From Channa striata (Eukaryota; Chordata; Actinopteri; Anabantiformes; Channidae): 64,000 nt of DNA. Of this stretch, positions 23,991-37,927 are shown piece by piece. Position numbers and translations under genes: made by a program. The first letter of the stretch is position 1. Each line of letters starts with the position of its first letter. Below the pieces are notes generated by a model that was not told the origin of the DNA, searched no databases, and saw nothing but the letters and a program-made list of their open reading frames with translations. The stretch lies in contig CM065173.1 in the NCBI GenBank assembly GCA_033026295.1, forward strand, positions 8,597,517-8,661,516. Direction: 5' to 3'.

Positions 23991-26900
23991 CTCACTAAGC
24001 ATCGCTGTCAATGTGTTTTCAATTATAGAGCCTTACTAGACACAATTCCCTCTTATCTCCACAAACATATTCCAAAGCCTGTCTTCATCTGATAACTGTA
24101 GATAAGACACACATCTGCTGTCCTTTGGAATGTGATAAGAGTTCAGATGCAGAAGGAATTAAATTAAAGAACTTTGATTTAATGACTGAATTCAAGGCTA
24201 TTGCACAGACTATGCTGATGATTCCCCTAAAAATTATCTGGGTGGAGAAAGATATGAGATGTGCATGATGTACAAACCAGGTGCATGGTGTAAAATGGAA
24301 ATTAAAGGCCAATGCAGTGGTTTGCAAACAATAAATTATTTCAGTTGCATAGAGGATAAAGTTTTGCATTGCGTTTTGAAGAGGAATGGAATCTGTTGTA
24401 TCATAAATTTACCACAATGTTTATAGATCTAGAATATACACAATATTTAGTATTTTGTATCAAACTAAACATGATATAAATGACCCATCCTGTTACAAAG
24501 TCAAAGAGTTTAATAACACAGCTTTTCACTGAGATTAAGAGCAACAGTACAATTATTGTAGTGTTTAATTTCTATATTTAATTTTTACCTCTGTCTACCT
24601 GTTTTTTAATCTCTATTAGAGCCATCTGAGTTTATACGTGGTCTAAATACATTTTTAAGTAATTGAAAACCTTAGTCACAATGTTTTAAACACAAATGTG
24701 TGTGCAATTATTACCAAGTCTTTATGTGCTGGTAGCTTATTAAAGTTTTTAAAAAATCTGCTAAAACATCTTTTAGCAGGAGAAATAAACCAACAACACT
24801 GGTTGTGTAGAACCTGTCAAACTGCCCTGCTGCCTGCAGGTTCAGAGTGTTTTCTGTCAAACTCAGCTGGGACTCCTGTGAGGCAACATGTGACAAGGAC
24901 CTGCCTCCAAAAAGAAAACCTGACTTTATCTTCGGCTCAGATCTTGTGAGAGAAAGTGGACATGTAAGAAAATCACACTATCCAGGAAAGAGAGTCTAAA
25001 AAGCAGAAGAGAGGAGTGGCGAGCAACTGGATGCAGTAAACCATGCCTGGCAAGCTCCCTCCCACCTTTCATTTGCATTTTTCCACAAGGTCAGCAAAGA
25101 TGTAAAACTATCAGCAACATCTAAACAAAACTACTCTGCGGGTCATGGAAAAGTCTCCACTGGTATCATCCAACCTTAAGGCCTCATAACCTAATAGCTT
25201 TTAATGTTGTTTGGACAGCTTTAACATGTTAAAATGATGTTTGTGTGACCTTTCACTCAATTATGCAGAGTAAGTGAAGTGAATTTTTAATTTTTCATTA
25301 ACTAAAGCTTCCTTTTATTTCACATTACAGTTATGATTAGTCATATGAGGTACAAAACGACTTTACTTTAAATTCTGTTGAAATGCCTTTTTTAAAGACC
25401 AAATGAAATACATTGAACAGGAACGAAGCATTTCTTATTTTATTGTGGGCCATATCTCTCTTGATGCAACTGGACTAACAGCACTTTCAGTGTGATTTGT
25501 TCCAGTGGTGAAACTGCACATACAAAAGACCATTTTGGCGATATATCAGATCTAAGCTGCAGACTTCAGTTGACAAATCTATAACTGGGGTTCCAGTGCA
25601 AGTTTGCTCATGTTTTGTTGCCAGCTAGAGGATTCTAGTGAGTTTTTGTCTGTGTTGCGCAATGCAAACACAGCTATGACACAGCTGAAAACAGCCTGAA
25701 CAACAGACAGAGTGACAGACTGACATTCTAAAATATCTCACTTAAAATTAACTTGTCCTAATCATTGGAGGTCAGAGGTGACTCCTGGTTTTGTGTGCCT
25801 AAATCAGCCGACTCTCTGCTCTCTTAGTTGCCCCATATAGTGAAAGAGGCTGTGAAATCCCCAGTGTGATGCCGCCCTCATTGACTGCTGGTGGAGCGCC
25901 GCTGCTGCTCGGAGTACTTTTGGCCATTGGAGGGAATCATACTGCAGCGTGCAAGTCCTGTCAGTACAGCTGAGTCAAGCTAACCAGGAACAGCAGCCTT
26001 ACCAAGGGAAGTAAGCAGGTTCTGTATCCAAAATATAAGTTACCTGAAACTTAATGTTCAGCGATAAAGAAAATAGCTTTAGGTTCCCACCACAAATAGT
26101 TGAATAATGTGTAAGAACTTGGTGTGTTGGCTGATGAAAGACAAACACAAAAGTATAAATTTGTCAAAGTATAAATTAAACAGCATAATATTTTTATTCA
26201 TGCACAACCATCAACAGTGTGATTAAACCAGATTTTAAAAAATCACCTTTAAAGGTATTTCCAAATCAATTCAGATTTATTTGGTTTAATAAATAAGTGT
26301 ATAAAATATATTTGGTACAAAAATTATATTTAAATTCCGTAATTTTTCCCAATTCCTTTCACCCAAACAAACATAATTAATTAAATAATCAGCAGTAGCA
26401 TTTTCATGCGTGGCAACAAAAAGACTAAAATGAAGTATTTATAATGTCAAGTGCAGGGCTGCAAGTAATGATGATATAAATAAATCTACATATTTCCTTT
26501 ATTAAGGGTTTAGTCTACAATATTCCAGGTCATACTGAAAATGTCAATAATAACATACCTCAGCCTATTGAGATGTGTCCAGTTTTTCAGTTTACAAACA
26601 TATGAAAAATAGCACTACTCTTAAATCCACAATTTTAAAGAAGCTTTAAATGTTGAAAAGTGACTGAATTAATTCATTTCTGTCCAAATAATAGTTGACA
26701 CCAAACTAATTCTGTGGCTGTTTGTGCCGCCAAAACAACGACACGGATCCACCCACGGCTGTGTTTATGTGAAAGCATTGCTCAAATTATTCTTGGAAGC
26801 ATTTGTAATCGTATTCAGTCTAGAAAGTTTGTCCACGGTTATTGAATAACCAAAGTAAGTGAAATTATGGATTTATTGATAATTATCTAACCTTGGCTAA

Positions 26901-27362
26901 TGCTACACTTAAAACTTTGAGAGAACAGTGGCTAACGTTAGCCTAATTAGCATCATTTTATTAACGAACCAGTGCTAATTTGTTAATTCACAGATTTTGG
27001 TTGGTTCCGTTTGTTAGTTGCATTCAGCTAACAAAAGAAATGATAGTTTTTAACAGTTTAAATACCTCAATTTTTCAAAATTGACCTTCTCAGTGTTATG
27101 TTGCTGGCTTTATCTCTTTTTTTTATTGCACATTGTCACTAGTTAAAGTTAGTGTAACTAGCAAGCTGAATTACAATACTGAACGGATTTTTGTAATTTA
27201 ACTGTATTTGTTTAATATGGAGTATGTTAGAATAAGACAGGGTTAAAAATTAGAAGCTGTCGTGTTTGAAACATAATTAGCGTAAATGCATGTAGATTTT
27301 ACAGTAAATGGACGTAATAATAGTTGGCGTTACACCGGGAGGCTTTTATTTTGAGCGCTGAC

Positions 27363-27370
27363 ACCGGAAG
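27363..27370 (+). promoter_or_regulatory. ETS-like binding site in limch1 promoter
   Basis: The string ACCGGAAG matches the ETS/GABP core consensus and sits at the upstream edge of the CpG island, about 250 bp before the limch1 start codon. It is a motif match only, and occupancy is inferred. Confidence 0.4.
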
Positions 27371-27531
27371 CTCGTTCAGAGACTCGGCCTTGACGCGGCT
27401 TGACAGTCCACAGTCTCCGGAGGAGGGACACGCTGGACAGCAGCAACCAGTTCGCTCTCCCCGCCACCGGTGCTGCTGCAACACGTCCAACCCACGGAGC
27501 AGGACGGACCGAGCGACGAGGCTCACGCCGA

Positions 27532-27546
27532 ATGTCGGTGGAATAA
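27532..27546 (+). other. Four-codon upstream ORF in the limch1 5' leader
   Basis: An ATG at 27532 is followed by three codons and a TAA stop, ending 69 nt before the limch1 start codon. If transcription starts upstream of it, as the CpG-island layout suggests, it is a minimal uORF that could reduce initiation at the main ATG while allowing reinitiation. Whether it is translated is unknown. Confidence 0.4.
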
Positions 27547-27615
27547 ACGCCGCACCGAGCCGCCCTCACACACACTCCCAGGCTTTAACTCCCGAAGAGC
27601 AGAGCTCGTCCGCCA

Positions 27616-27717
27616 ATGGCAAGTCCGGCGGCAGAGACCGGAGAGTCTCATCAGCATCACCCAGGGACCGAGTCGGCCGCAGACTCCGCGTTTCACGAAG
27701 CCCAGACGTGGATAGAG
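27616..27717 (+). CDS. limch1: limch1 coding exon 1 (N-terminus and start of the CH domain)
   Basis: This exon encodes 34 residues, starting MASPAAETGE and ending EAQTWIE. It is followed by a perfect donor, GTGAGT, at 27718, in phase 0. The start ATG has G at +4 and lies inside the CpG island. The residues just upstream are open in this frame, but I chose this ATG because the product begins MASPA and ends in the EAQ.WIE motif, as I recall for mammalian LIMCH1 (which begins MACPA and has EAQKWIE). The acidic/His-rich linker, about residues 6-24, precedes the first helix of the calponin-homology domain, from about residue 27. LIMCH1 is a cytoplasmic actin stress-fibre protein reported to bind and activate non-muscle myosin IIA. 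Two teleost paralogs (a and b) may exist, and I cannot tell which this is. Confidence 0.9.
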
Positions 27718-30700
27718 GTGAGTGCCCGAAGTGCACTAACGCTTCCTGGTCACGCAGGTGTTCTGTTGTCGCCGTGTGGCCTTGGTGACTGGCTTGCCGC
27801 TCGTCACTTTAAGAAGCAGTTCGGTTTTATTGCCTGGTCACCTGTTGAAAGGTGAATCAGACAACGATAATGTGAGTCACTTGTAGATGAAATATGACAA
27901 TTCAAGTGATGGATTACACGGTCACTCATGCAGATACAGATAATTGTGTCTGTATGTGACATTTAGTAACTTGCGTATGAGAAAAGGTAGAGTTCAAAGC
28001 TATGCTTCTGCTCAAAATAGAAATTTCCATCTTAACTTTAATAATATAGCCCATCTACAATAACACTAAAATATCTTCAGTGGGATATTGCATACATTTG
28101 CACCAGACCTTCCTAAATGTGCAAGAGGTGTTGAGTTTTTTTAAATGTGGGAGCTGTTGTACAGTAGCTGTGGCCGCTGTGGGGCCTGGTGCATGTTTGG
28201 CTGAAAACAATGAATGCATCATGTGGAATGGATTTTTGCCTCATTGCAAGCGTGGTGAACAATAATCACACAAATGAGGTTTTGTTCTGGGAGAATTTCA
28301 ATCACAACACTTGCTTGGTCCTGCTTGCGTTTGACTTTGTCATCCTCCTGTGAGCTGTCCTCTTGTCAGCCCTCATAACACTGATGACTGGCTGATTATC
28401 TGCTGCATGTTGGTGGAATGCAGTCGCAGCTTTGTAGGTTTGCATAAAGGTTTAACAGCTGATTTAAAGCCCACTGTGGAACAAAGCTTTTTATAAACAG
28501 AGTGATTCAGTGTAGCAGGGACGTGGGTAGGAGTTATGGGGCCTCTGTGCAGGAGAGGACTAGGAGCCCTCATTTACTAATTAATTACTGGCACAGGCCT
28601 GTGTAAATCTTTTTATGTACTATCCCAAAACCACACTTCAGTCATAAGTCACCCCCCGTTTTAAAAATGGTGACAGGTTGACACTACAGCTGAATGATTT
28701 GTCGCAGAGAATAGTTGTGGTCATTTTTAAACACTCAATACAGCTGTCCAGGTTGTGACTGGTATTTTTTGGTTTTGGCTGACATGTAGTTATCGTTTTG
28801 TGTTTTAATTTATCCAAGTTTATTGTACCTCATATTTAAAAGTGTCAACTGGCCTATTTAGCAGCTCCAAGCTCCTCTGAGGCCCATATAAAATCTTTAA
28901 AAAGACATTACTGACCTAGAATCGCTGAGCCAGATCAGCGCTGAAAACTGAAAAGATGGAAGGGAAGTGATACTGCTTCTCTGTTGTTGTTCCTCCATCA
29001 CCCTTCCCCCACGGGGGACTGATTTCATTACCTATACACACCTGGTGACAGTCCTAGAGCCACCTCAGGGAACCAGAGACAGGTCACTAGTTCTCAAATG
29101 AAGACAACACAAAGCCTCCATAAACATCCCAAAAACCAGTGTTTGACAGTTTATATTCGATTGGCAGCACTTCAGGCTAAAGGTTATAATAGGGCTTCTG
29201 TTTGCCATGTATTTTAAATGAAAAATCAGAACGGGCAATAAAACTCCATTCAGCAACTTCACAGTGGACTTTGTGTTTTATGTTAATTTAATCAGCAATA
29301 AATCTTTCATCCAAACTTTCAGAGCTTTTCCTTTTTTGAGGCTTTTAAAGTGGTGGCCATTTCCAAATGTGTTTTACATATACAACAAAAAAGATGAGAC
29401 ATTTCTTGCAAAGCCAAGTTTTAATGTTTGATCACTTCTTTGTCCTATTTTAGGGTCTATTCAAACCAAGTTACTTGGAGTAGTTGGTCTTTTAATTGTA
29501 GGTGTTTTGGGCATAATTTGAACTCGGCTGAAACTGCTTCTGAAAAACAGATTTCTTTCTCTATTGCTGTATGGTTGCCCACAAGATTTCCATTCAAGTT
29601 AGAAGGTAATTTATAGGAAAGAAGGGAGTAATTTACAGTGCAATGATGGGAGGACTTGCACTGTACCGGCAAACTTGCAAATGTGTTTCAGAGCATGATT
29701 GCAAGAGAATAACCTTGTCAGTTGCATAATTTCAGTACTTGCTCTATAATAAAAACATTTCTGAAGGAAATACTTAAAATCATGTAAACCAAAACTTGTC
29801 AAAAAAGTAAACCCAGTCATGCACTTGGGCTGTAATAAGATACCTTGTCAGTTTTACACTAAGGCAAATATTAGAAGTATTTCATGTAAATGATTAACAA
29901 CAACACTAATTATTATTATGCATTGTTATTTTTGTGCAGGGAAAGCAAGGTAGACAAGACTCCCACTCAGTGTGCTTTAGGCCAGAAATGACCAACTCCT
30001 TTTTGCATTCCCAAATTGCTACAAAATGAATACTTATTAATAGATATATCCACACTTGAAAATCCCAAGAATATTCAGACCGTTGGTAGGTTTTATTCCA
30101 TTTTCATTAAGACAGCTAAAATGGTCAAAAAAGAGAGAGTGAAGTGGCCACAACTGGCCATCACAGAGGCACGAGGGTTAATGTCTCCCAAAAAGATGTG
30201 TTGGTGATGGCCTTCCCCTCATTAGTTATGTATTGTTGGAGCACCTCATCATCTTTCCCAATCCCAGAACAGGCTACCTCCTACTTTTAAAGTTACAACA
30301 TGTTTAGTGGGGCTGTCAATACACGTTTTGTTGTAACATGCCTGAAAGAGAAAGCGATATCATCTATATGTGAATAGCTGATATTATTGTGCCATTCAGT
30401 CACATCACCAAACTAATCCATGCTACAGTATTTGATTGTCTTTTGATGCATGTGCAACTCTGCACTGTGTGTGTGGAAGTTAATGCACAAATTACTTGAA
30501 ATTAAAAGAAACAGTGGCAACCAAAATGAGACCTTATTATGATATTTTTCTAAGGTGGAACTGAACAAATAAAATGACATGCTAAAATGTGGTAATCCAT
30601 TTGGTAAAGGTCAGTTGAAGATACCCAACAGACAGTCGACTACTGGGCCAAACACGTGTTAACAAATGTACAAGCTGATTAATTGCAACCTAAGTAAAGT

Positions 30701-33700
30701 ACTGATTATAAGGACCTTACAGGGTTGGAATGAGACACTATTTATCAGGTTAAAGTGCCAGACAAGACCAGACTGGAGGTCCCCTGCCCTTGGCAGTAAT
30801 TGTTGCCAAGGTCCCAATGTGTTGTACACAATACTGCTAGAAAATCAATTCATATATTCCTATGCAATTTATATTTTATTTTGTGGTAGCCCACGCTCAT
30901 GTACACAGATTGTGTGTTTGCTACTGTATATTTTTATATTTTTTCTTTACTATTGGCAATATGTAAAGATAAATTGAATGGAATTAGGGCACAACCTGTG
31001 CAGCATGATAACAGCAGTTTATTGCATCAAAGCACTTATTCTAGTAAAAATTTTATTTTCATTTACAATTGTCATTGCATCATTTTCAAGTGCATTTTTA
31101 GTTTTTACTGCCAGCGATGAATTCACATGGGGAAACCATACTTATTTTATCTCTGATTTTTAAAAAGCCTCTTGATTGGCAGATGTTTTGTAAAACGGGT
31201 TGCTAACCAAAAGCTTACATGGTCAATTCTTTCATGTCAACATCTATTTGTCAAAATGTCAATACATCTGCCCTAGTACTTTATGTACATTTTTCATATA
31301 TATCATGATATCACGAAAGCAACAAGGCACAGAGTGCAACACACCTTCCTTTTGTGGCCACAGGCTATTTTGGAAAGTCAGTAACATGTGCATTGAAAGA
31401 TCTGTAGTGACTTCTGAATCTTTCAGTGATTCAGTCATTCCCATTTTGGGGGCGCTGACATTCTTTCCTACAGAGTAGACAGATGAGTTAAGTGATGCTT
31501 TACTTTGTTGTCAGAGCACAAGAAATGCATTGCCCAAACCACAAAACATCAATGGAAGAATATCATTTTAGAGGGAGGTGTCATTCAAGGGAGGGGCGAG
31601 ACAAGGTTAAAGATGCCCCCCTCATCACTAACCTTAATGATCTGATGAATTGAAAATCCATGTTCTACCGCAAACCTTGTATATTCAGTGTGTAGGTTGA
31701 ATGATGAGCTTAGGGACGGGCTAAATGTATTATCCTAGGATGAGAATCTCTATGCATAGACATGATTTATATCAGCTAGAAAGGTCTTGGTTTGTCTCCT
31801 TTCAAAGCTGGATTTTCCCATCTCTTGTTAGTGTGTCGATGGTAATAGTCATTTTAAATTGATAAAGTAGATAATGAATCTTATTCATGTCTTGGTTCAG
31901 TTCAAGAAAAATTGTGTAATCATTGTTGGATTGTAGCTTTCACATAAAAATAAAAAATTAGAGACAGTCAGCTTGTTTTGTTATTGATTAGCAAGTTCTC
32001 TTCCTTAGTCACTTCTGGGAGCGACAGTGTCAGTCAGTGTCCAGATGGGTCTTTATTAACGCACATAGACATTTGGGGTGTAGGATGATCATCTGGTAGA
32101 CTACCAAATTTGATATGCATTAATTCACAGTTATTGCACATGTTGTACTTACTAAAAATCTGTTGTTTTTATATAAACAGTGAAATGTTTGCCAATGATG
32201 ACCAGGGCTGCCTTGTTGGTACGGCAGCTGATGTTGAAGCATCAGCACTAATTGTTAGCCATTCTGCTGTTGATGTGGGCCCTGCCTGTAGGTGATTTGT
32301 ATAATGGCGTTCATATCGGAGAGGTTTCAAAGGAGCGGTGGATTTGCTGGCTGTTGCTCACCTGCAGCAATGACGGTGTATATATTCACCTTATCTAGTG
32401 AAGTACACAGGTACTTTATTTCACAACCAAATATATTCAAATAAAGTAGGTCACAGTGAATGCAACATCATCTAGTTTGTTTGATGACAGCTTATCATAA
32501 ACAACAGCATTCTTACAAAATAAGTATTTCTACTCACTGTATTATTTTCACTTTCAAAATGGTTTGTTTCAAGCATATACAGTTGGTACATTGCCCAGAA
32601 AGGGCAAACGAGACTGTATTGGAGGCTTACTAACAGGTTTTTTGGCCCCTTCTGATGAACAATCTTAAAACCCAAACTGGCAAGACAGAGCTTGCTTTAA
32701 ATTTTAGTGTTTTACATTAACAGTTTAGCTATTTTATGCATCTTTTTGGTTTTCTTTCTTTTACATTTGACAAGAAGTCTGGCATTTATTCATGCCAAAC
32801 TTCCTCTGAGTCCTTAACTATTTTTTAGTTTTTTGCATGTTTAAGGCTTACTAACACGGAGGCTTGACATTCTGACGAAACTAATTGTTATGCAAAATTA
32901 TGCAAAAATGTGTAGGTGACTAATAAACCACACTAATCATTTCCATATTACCAAGTAATTCAATTTGGAGTTTTAGATGGATTTCTAAAACAGCCATCAT
33001 GACAACAGTGTTGAGGATATCTGCTGCTTAGTCTGGATGTCCCTTTGCCTTTCTGGGTTTTTGTGTGTACTGTTGTGTGACTGTTGGTGTAACTCACTCT
33101 GTGTCTAGGTGAACAAAGTCGTTTTTTTCAGCCATCAGCTCTGTGCATTCACATGCTGAAAGAGGACAAGACCTTTCAAAGAGGGGAGAGCAAGGCAGCC
33201 TGGCATTCATATTCCACTACAACATACACATGGAGACAAAGACCTGGGCGAAGGTGGTACAGCCAGCTGTGAGGCAGGGCTACACAGTCACTCAGTGCAG
33301 AGTTTGACTACTAGTTTTACTACACACCACTCAGTGTGCCTAATGGTTACTCCCAAAAGAAATGTAATTAAAAGATGATAATGGCTTGTTTTTTTATGAT
33401 GAGTTAAAGGTCCAGCAGTATGCTTCTGTCATTGCTTTTACAGCTGAATTGTAATTCATAAATTCCACTTTTTGGTTTGTGGTACTGTGCATTAATTTAA
33501 GGTTAGGCCAGCAGTATAGTGGATGTTGGCATGCATGAGATCAGACTTTTAGCCCCCTCATTAAGAATAGTGATCATAAGAATTTTTAATTGTTTCCTAC
33601 AATAATGATGAGACATTGAAGGGGGAAAAGCTAATGAACCACAGCGATATTCTCTGCTGTAGCAGCAGCTGCTTTAAATAAGCCATCTCAATAATTTAAG

Positions 33701-33784
33701 AATAAGAAAAAGAAAGCAAATCTAAAGGAACTTTTGAAGTACAAATTCATATGTAAAAGCTAAACCATGTCAAACCCAAGTAAG

Positions 33785-33905
33785 TTTGGGTTCAGTGTTT
33801 TGCTGAAGGACACCAGGACATGTGAGAAAAGGATCCGGGAATTGAACCATCAACTACTGCACTGGTGGACAACTGCTGTACTTTTTGATCCACAATTGCG
33901 GCAGC
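33785..33905 (-). repeat. tRNA-derived SINE remnant in limch1 intron 1
   Basis: The sequence GTTTTGCTGAAGGACACCAG, GACATGTGAG and GGGAATTGAACC is the reverse complement of the SINE seen at 13410-13535, including the B-box region. It is more diverged, and the A box is degraded. Confidence 0.65.
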
Positions 33906-36583
33906 CTTTCTAGTAGCATTGAAGGATAGAAAACAATTTAATCAGGATATATTATTAGATATTCCAATATTTCACTGCTAACCACAAGATAAAGGTGTGA
34001 GAGCATCTCTGCATACATTAAAGAAAATGAAATAAAACTAACTACACAGTTTCTTGGATGTGTTCTGAAGAACACCACTGTTGGTGTGAAAGGGGGCTAG
34101 TGAGCTGGAATCTCGATGGCTGTTTGCATCTTGCTGTTATTTGGAATTGTCAGATCTTTTTAAAACTAGAAACCTTGGTGTGCAGGGCAGAGGGAGTTGG
34201 AGGTCCCAAAAAATTATGAAACGAGACTGGGTTTAAAAACAATGAATAAGTGTGTGTTTTCATGGGCACGGGCGTGTATGTGGAATGCACATATAAACAA
34301 GTAGTTGTATGATGAAAGCCTATACATCCCCTGTCATGCCATCTGCCATTAGCCTATCGATTGCCCTCATTTACAGGCAGTGTAGGTCACTTGGCAGCCG
34401 TCCCGTTTCACTTAGATTTATCAACTGTTTTGTGGGCTTTTGAATGCAAGGATAAATTTTCACATTCTCAATTTTTTTGTAAATTTGAAATCTTGCAAAT
34501 GGTCAAAACTTCTGAAACCCTTCCATCAAATATCTTTCATGTTATAATGTTGTACCCATAGAGCATATAAATAGATGTGGTGCACACGTTTCTAGTGTGA
34601 GTGCAAAACTTATACCTTAGTTAAAAGGACCATATTTAAAACTTAAAATGATTTGTTAATTTCATTATAACCTGCATGCCACGGTATGTGGAGCTGTTTG
34701 TAGTTTTCGTATGGGATTGTTTGGTGAACAGAACAGAAACTGGTGCTTCTCCACTATCAGCAGGGGATGTTTCTAATTGGGTCATTTAGGCTGAACTGGT
34801 TTCCTAGTTTTCTGAATTGGGGCACCAGGGAGCTGGTCTCTTTTTGACTGTCGAGGGAGCAAGTGCATGTTGTACTGGATTGTAGGCTGACTGATACGGC
34901 AAATGCAATAGTATGAGATTGGTTTATGATGGCCTCTTCACCTCCCATTTACCTTGCAATGTTCTTTTGCAAAATTATCTTTTAAATCTAGTTGGTCAGT
35001 CGAGTGCAACTGTCTTCTTGAATTTAGTTTTGGATTCACTGTGACAGTGGATGATATTGTTCACTTTCAGTTAAACTGGTAGGAATGTACCTGAGCTTCT
35101 GTCTAGTTTGACAGATTTTTTTTTTGTTTCAGCTGAAAGATCTGATTGAATGACAGAATGGGAGATTTTAATAGTATTATTATTAATATTTTCCATTTCA
35201 GAGAACCAGGTGACACAGGTCCACCATGACTGGAGGCATGACGGTTAATTTCTCAAAAACAGTCTCATACGCATGACTATATACCCACTCACCCCGACAT
35301 TCCTGAGTTCCACAATCCCCATCCCATTTCGATGCTTGCACACACTCACAGAAAGCTCCCCAGCTGCTCGCCTCCAAACAACAACGTGTGTTGTCACCAC
35401 ATTCTAGAAAGTGACATAATCGTCTCTCAGCTGACTGGCATCTGCCTGCACTGGGTTGCATTATGTACTATTGCTGTCACCAGAGTATTTATGGCATGTC
35501 ATACAGTATGTGAATCCAGCTCAGCTGATAAGGCATTTTTGCTGTATAGCTGCATTAATGCTACGTGAAATACTGTATGTAGCTTTGTGCATTTGTCAGA
35601 GATAGAAACTGAGGAAAGAGGCAACAAAAACAATTATGCAGTAATATTATTCTTTGCCTTTAGAAAAGAGCCTCAGCAGTCAAATGCTGATGACTGTTTA
35701 CAAGTCTGGAAAATATCTCTAAACTGTCAGCAGTCAATTGTTTGCAGCTCTGTCTGCAACCTGGTACTACTAATGCCAGCGTGACAGGTTCAGATTTATC
35801 CTGGGCTCAATCATGCTGAAAGTACAAGCACTCAGTGTAGTAGTGGAATAAAAGCATCCACTAAATGCCATGTTTGACTTGTACAGTAGAAATCCTGTTC
35901 TTTCCAGACACTGTAACAGCAGCAGCAGACAGAAGTCCCTCAGACTCCTTCAGGGCTGCTCGTCGACCATCAGAGAGGCTATTTGTTTAATTGTGGCATT
36001 ACATTTAGCATTTCTTATTTAATTACTAACCCAGACAAACTCTTTAAGAATCCATTTTAGATGTGTCCAACAGACCAAATTCTGTCCATATATGTTGCCT
36101 AATTGGCAAAAAAGTTTACATTGTTTTGAATAATATTCAGTCTTTGAGGGGACTTTTTAAACTGTACTTTTTACATGTACTTTTTACTGAGCCAGTGCTG
36201 TGACATTACATACTGGGTGACTTGCCAAAATGTGTTTGATTCAGATGATGCCAGTTGATTTACTGAAAGTTACTCCTGTTGTCAGTGACATATCTGCAAT
36301 GGAAATGTTTAGCTTTCAGTACTGGTCTCTTGAGTGCTGTCATCCCCATCAGCTTGCTGATAGCAGGGGATAAACTCTAATCCCAACTAATCTAACCAGC
36401 TGCCCCTCCCCTCTTTTAGGGAGCAAGAATAACAGCTTCCCTGTGTGGCCTTAGTCCAACTTTGGTATTATCCAGCATTTCTCCATGACATTTTTTTATA
36501 AGCCCTGGGCTTGAACACATGCCCATATTGGTTATTTAGTTATGTGTGTTTGGCTCATTGTTTGTGTTAAATTCATGGATACA

Positions 36584-36650
36584 GTCGACATTTGAAAGGC
36601 TCTGAAGGCCCAGATAGTTGTAGTAATAAATGTTGAGGAATGAATTGCCT
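36584..36650 (+). repeat. Intronic repeat segment, copy A
   Basis: CGACATTTGAAAGGCTCTGA, GGCCCAGATAGTTGTAGTAA and GAATGAATTGCCTCAA match, with substitutions, the segment at 39408-39472. The family is unknown. Confidence 0.5.
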
Positions 36651-37829
36651 CAACACGAACCCACTCTGCTCGGCCACCAGCTCCCTCACCCTGCATCCTT
36701 AGTGAGCATCCAGGGATTGGGCAGAGTGTAGGTCATTCGTGTTTGTCTACAAACACCTCCCCAATCATTCTATCATATGTCATTCCTTTTCAAGTCATCT
36801 CGTGAAAATTCCTCATCCTTTTAAAATATTGCAATATATATTACAGAAAGAAAAAATATTTAGGTTAGGGTTAATATTAGTATTTCCACTATTATTGCAC
36901 TACTGTGCAGCCCTATTCAGAGCATCTTGTTGACATTGTATGTTGGTAGATATTCTGACTGATTTAATCTAGTTAAGTTGGTGACTTAAGTAATAAATGC
37001 AATTAGTCTATTACATTTTTAGTGCTAAATTTATTGACAAGATAATGTACCATACATGTTATACAATTATCACTCCAATATTTTCCTATAAATTAATGTA
37101 TTTTGTACTTTTTTTAATATTGTTGACTCACTCAGCAATATACTGAGTTCTTATTCATATTCTCAGTGATATAATCAGTTATTTAAACAGCTACTAAGCA
37201 ACTTGTGCTATGTGAGCAAAGCCTAAGCTTTAGTCATTGAACTTTCGAGGATTACAGGTCTAAAAGCTGTTGTGAAACAATTCACATTTTGGTTTACCGT
37301 GCAGTCACACGGGGCTGGCTCTTTGGTCTTGCTTTTTGTCACAGTCATCACATAATGTTTATTCAGTAGTTTTCTTTTGTTCTTTATTTCCTCCTTGTTT
37401 GTGCCTGGCTAAATATTTGCAGGCTTTGACTGCTGAGGGGTTACTAGACAGGGTGAGGGCATCTCCAAACGTGAGGCCTTGCACCTTACACAGTGTGTCC
37501 AATCTAACAGGAAGTGGCAAGATACTGCCATGCATGGGCTTGAAAGCGTTTCAAGGAAAGCTCCTTGGGGTGCAGCTCATCACTATCTTCTACCTGAAGT
37601 GGGGCTTCATGAGAACAACTGTTTAGGACCGTTAATATAACTGTTGAGCAGGCCAGAACAAAGACATGGACGATGGTAAACCCCTCAAGATGTTATCATC
37701 CCTGCTTTCAACTCCTGTTCTTTGCTTCCCTGCCTTCTCTAAAGGTAGACTAATACTTGTTGTTTATAGCTTGGATGCTCACAAAACCTTCAAGTCACGC
37801 GTCTGACCTGTGTGGAGCAGAAATTGTAG

Positions 37830-37891
37830 TGGTCTGCACTTATGCAGCGCTTTTCTCAAACAGCTTCTTATCTACCCATTGGCACTCACAA

Positions 37892-37927
<36 letters not shown>

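Larger units (their letters stand above)
22860..27300. other. Region immediately upstream of the limch1 promoter
   Basis: No exon is recognised. A CTCF-consensus site lies at 23586-23600, and a possible SINE remnant starts near 23870. A 34-codon ORF with a signal-peptide-like start is at 25869-25973. The sequence from 26000 to 27300 is AT-rich and otherwise featureless. Confidence 0.55.
27350..27800 (+). promoter_or_regulatory. limch1: CpG-island promoter of limch1
   Basis: From 27361 to 27780 I count about 41 CpG dinucleotides, against almost none in the flanking AT-rich DNA, and the block surrounds coding exon 1. There is no TATA box at a sensible place. An ETS-type site, ACCGGAAG, lies at 27363-27370, as is common in TATA-less CpG-island promoters. 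The transcription start is inferred to be near 27300-27400, giving a 5' UTR of roughly 200-300 nt. The exact start cannot be read from sequence alone. Confidence 0.75.

Noticed and set aside
27324..27788. 154-codon open frame overlapping limch1 exon 1
   Set aside because: It starts at TTG, runs in another frame through the CpG island and past the exon 1 donor. It is a product of GC-rich sequence lacking stops.
35198..35461. 87-codon minus-strand Cys-rich frame in intron 1
   Set aside because: No ordered Cys spacing typical of zinc fingers or EGF modules, no splice partners and no repeat origin. It is probably chance.
35880..36010. Possible LINE 3' end (CAGAAGTCCCTCAGACTCCT)
   Set aside because: Only a short resemblance to LINE-type tails, with no flanking reverse-transcriptase remnants.
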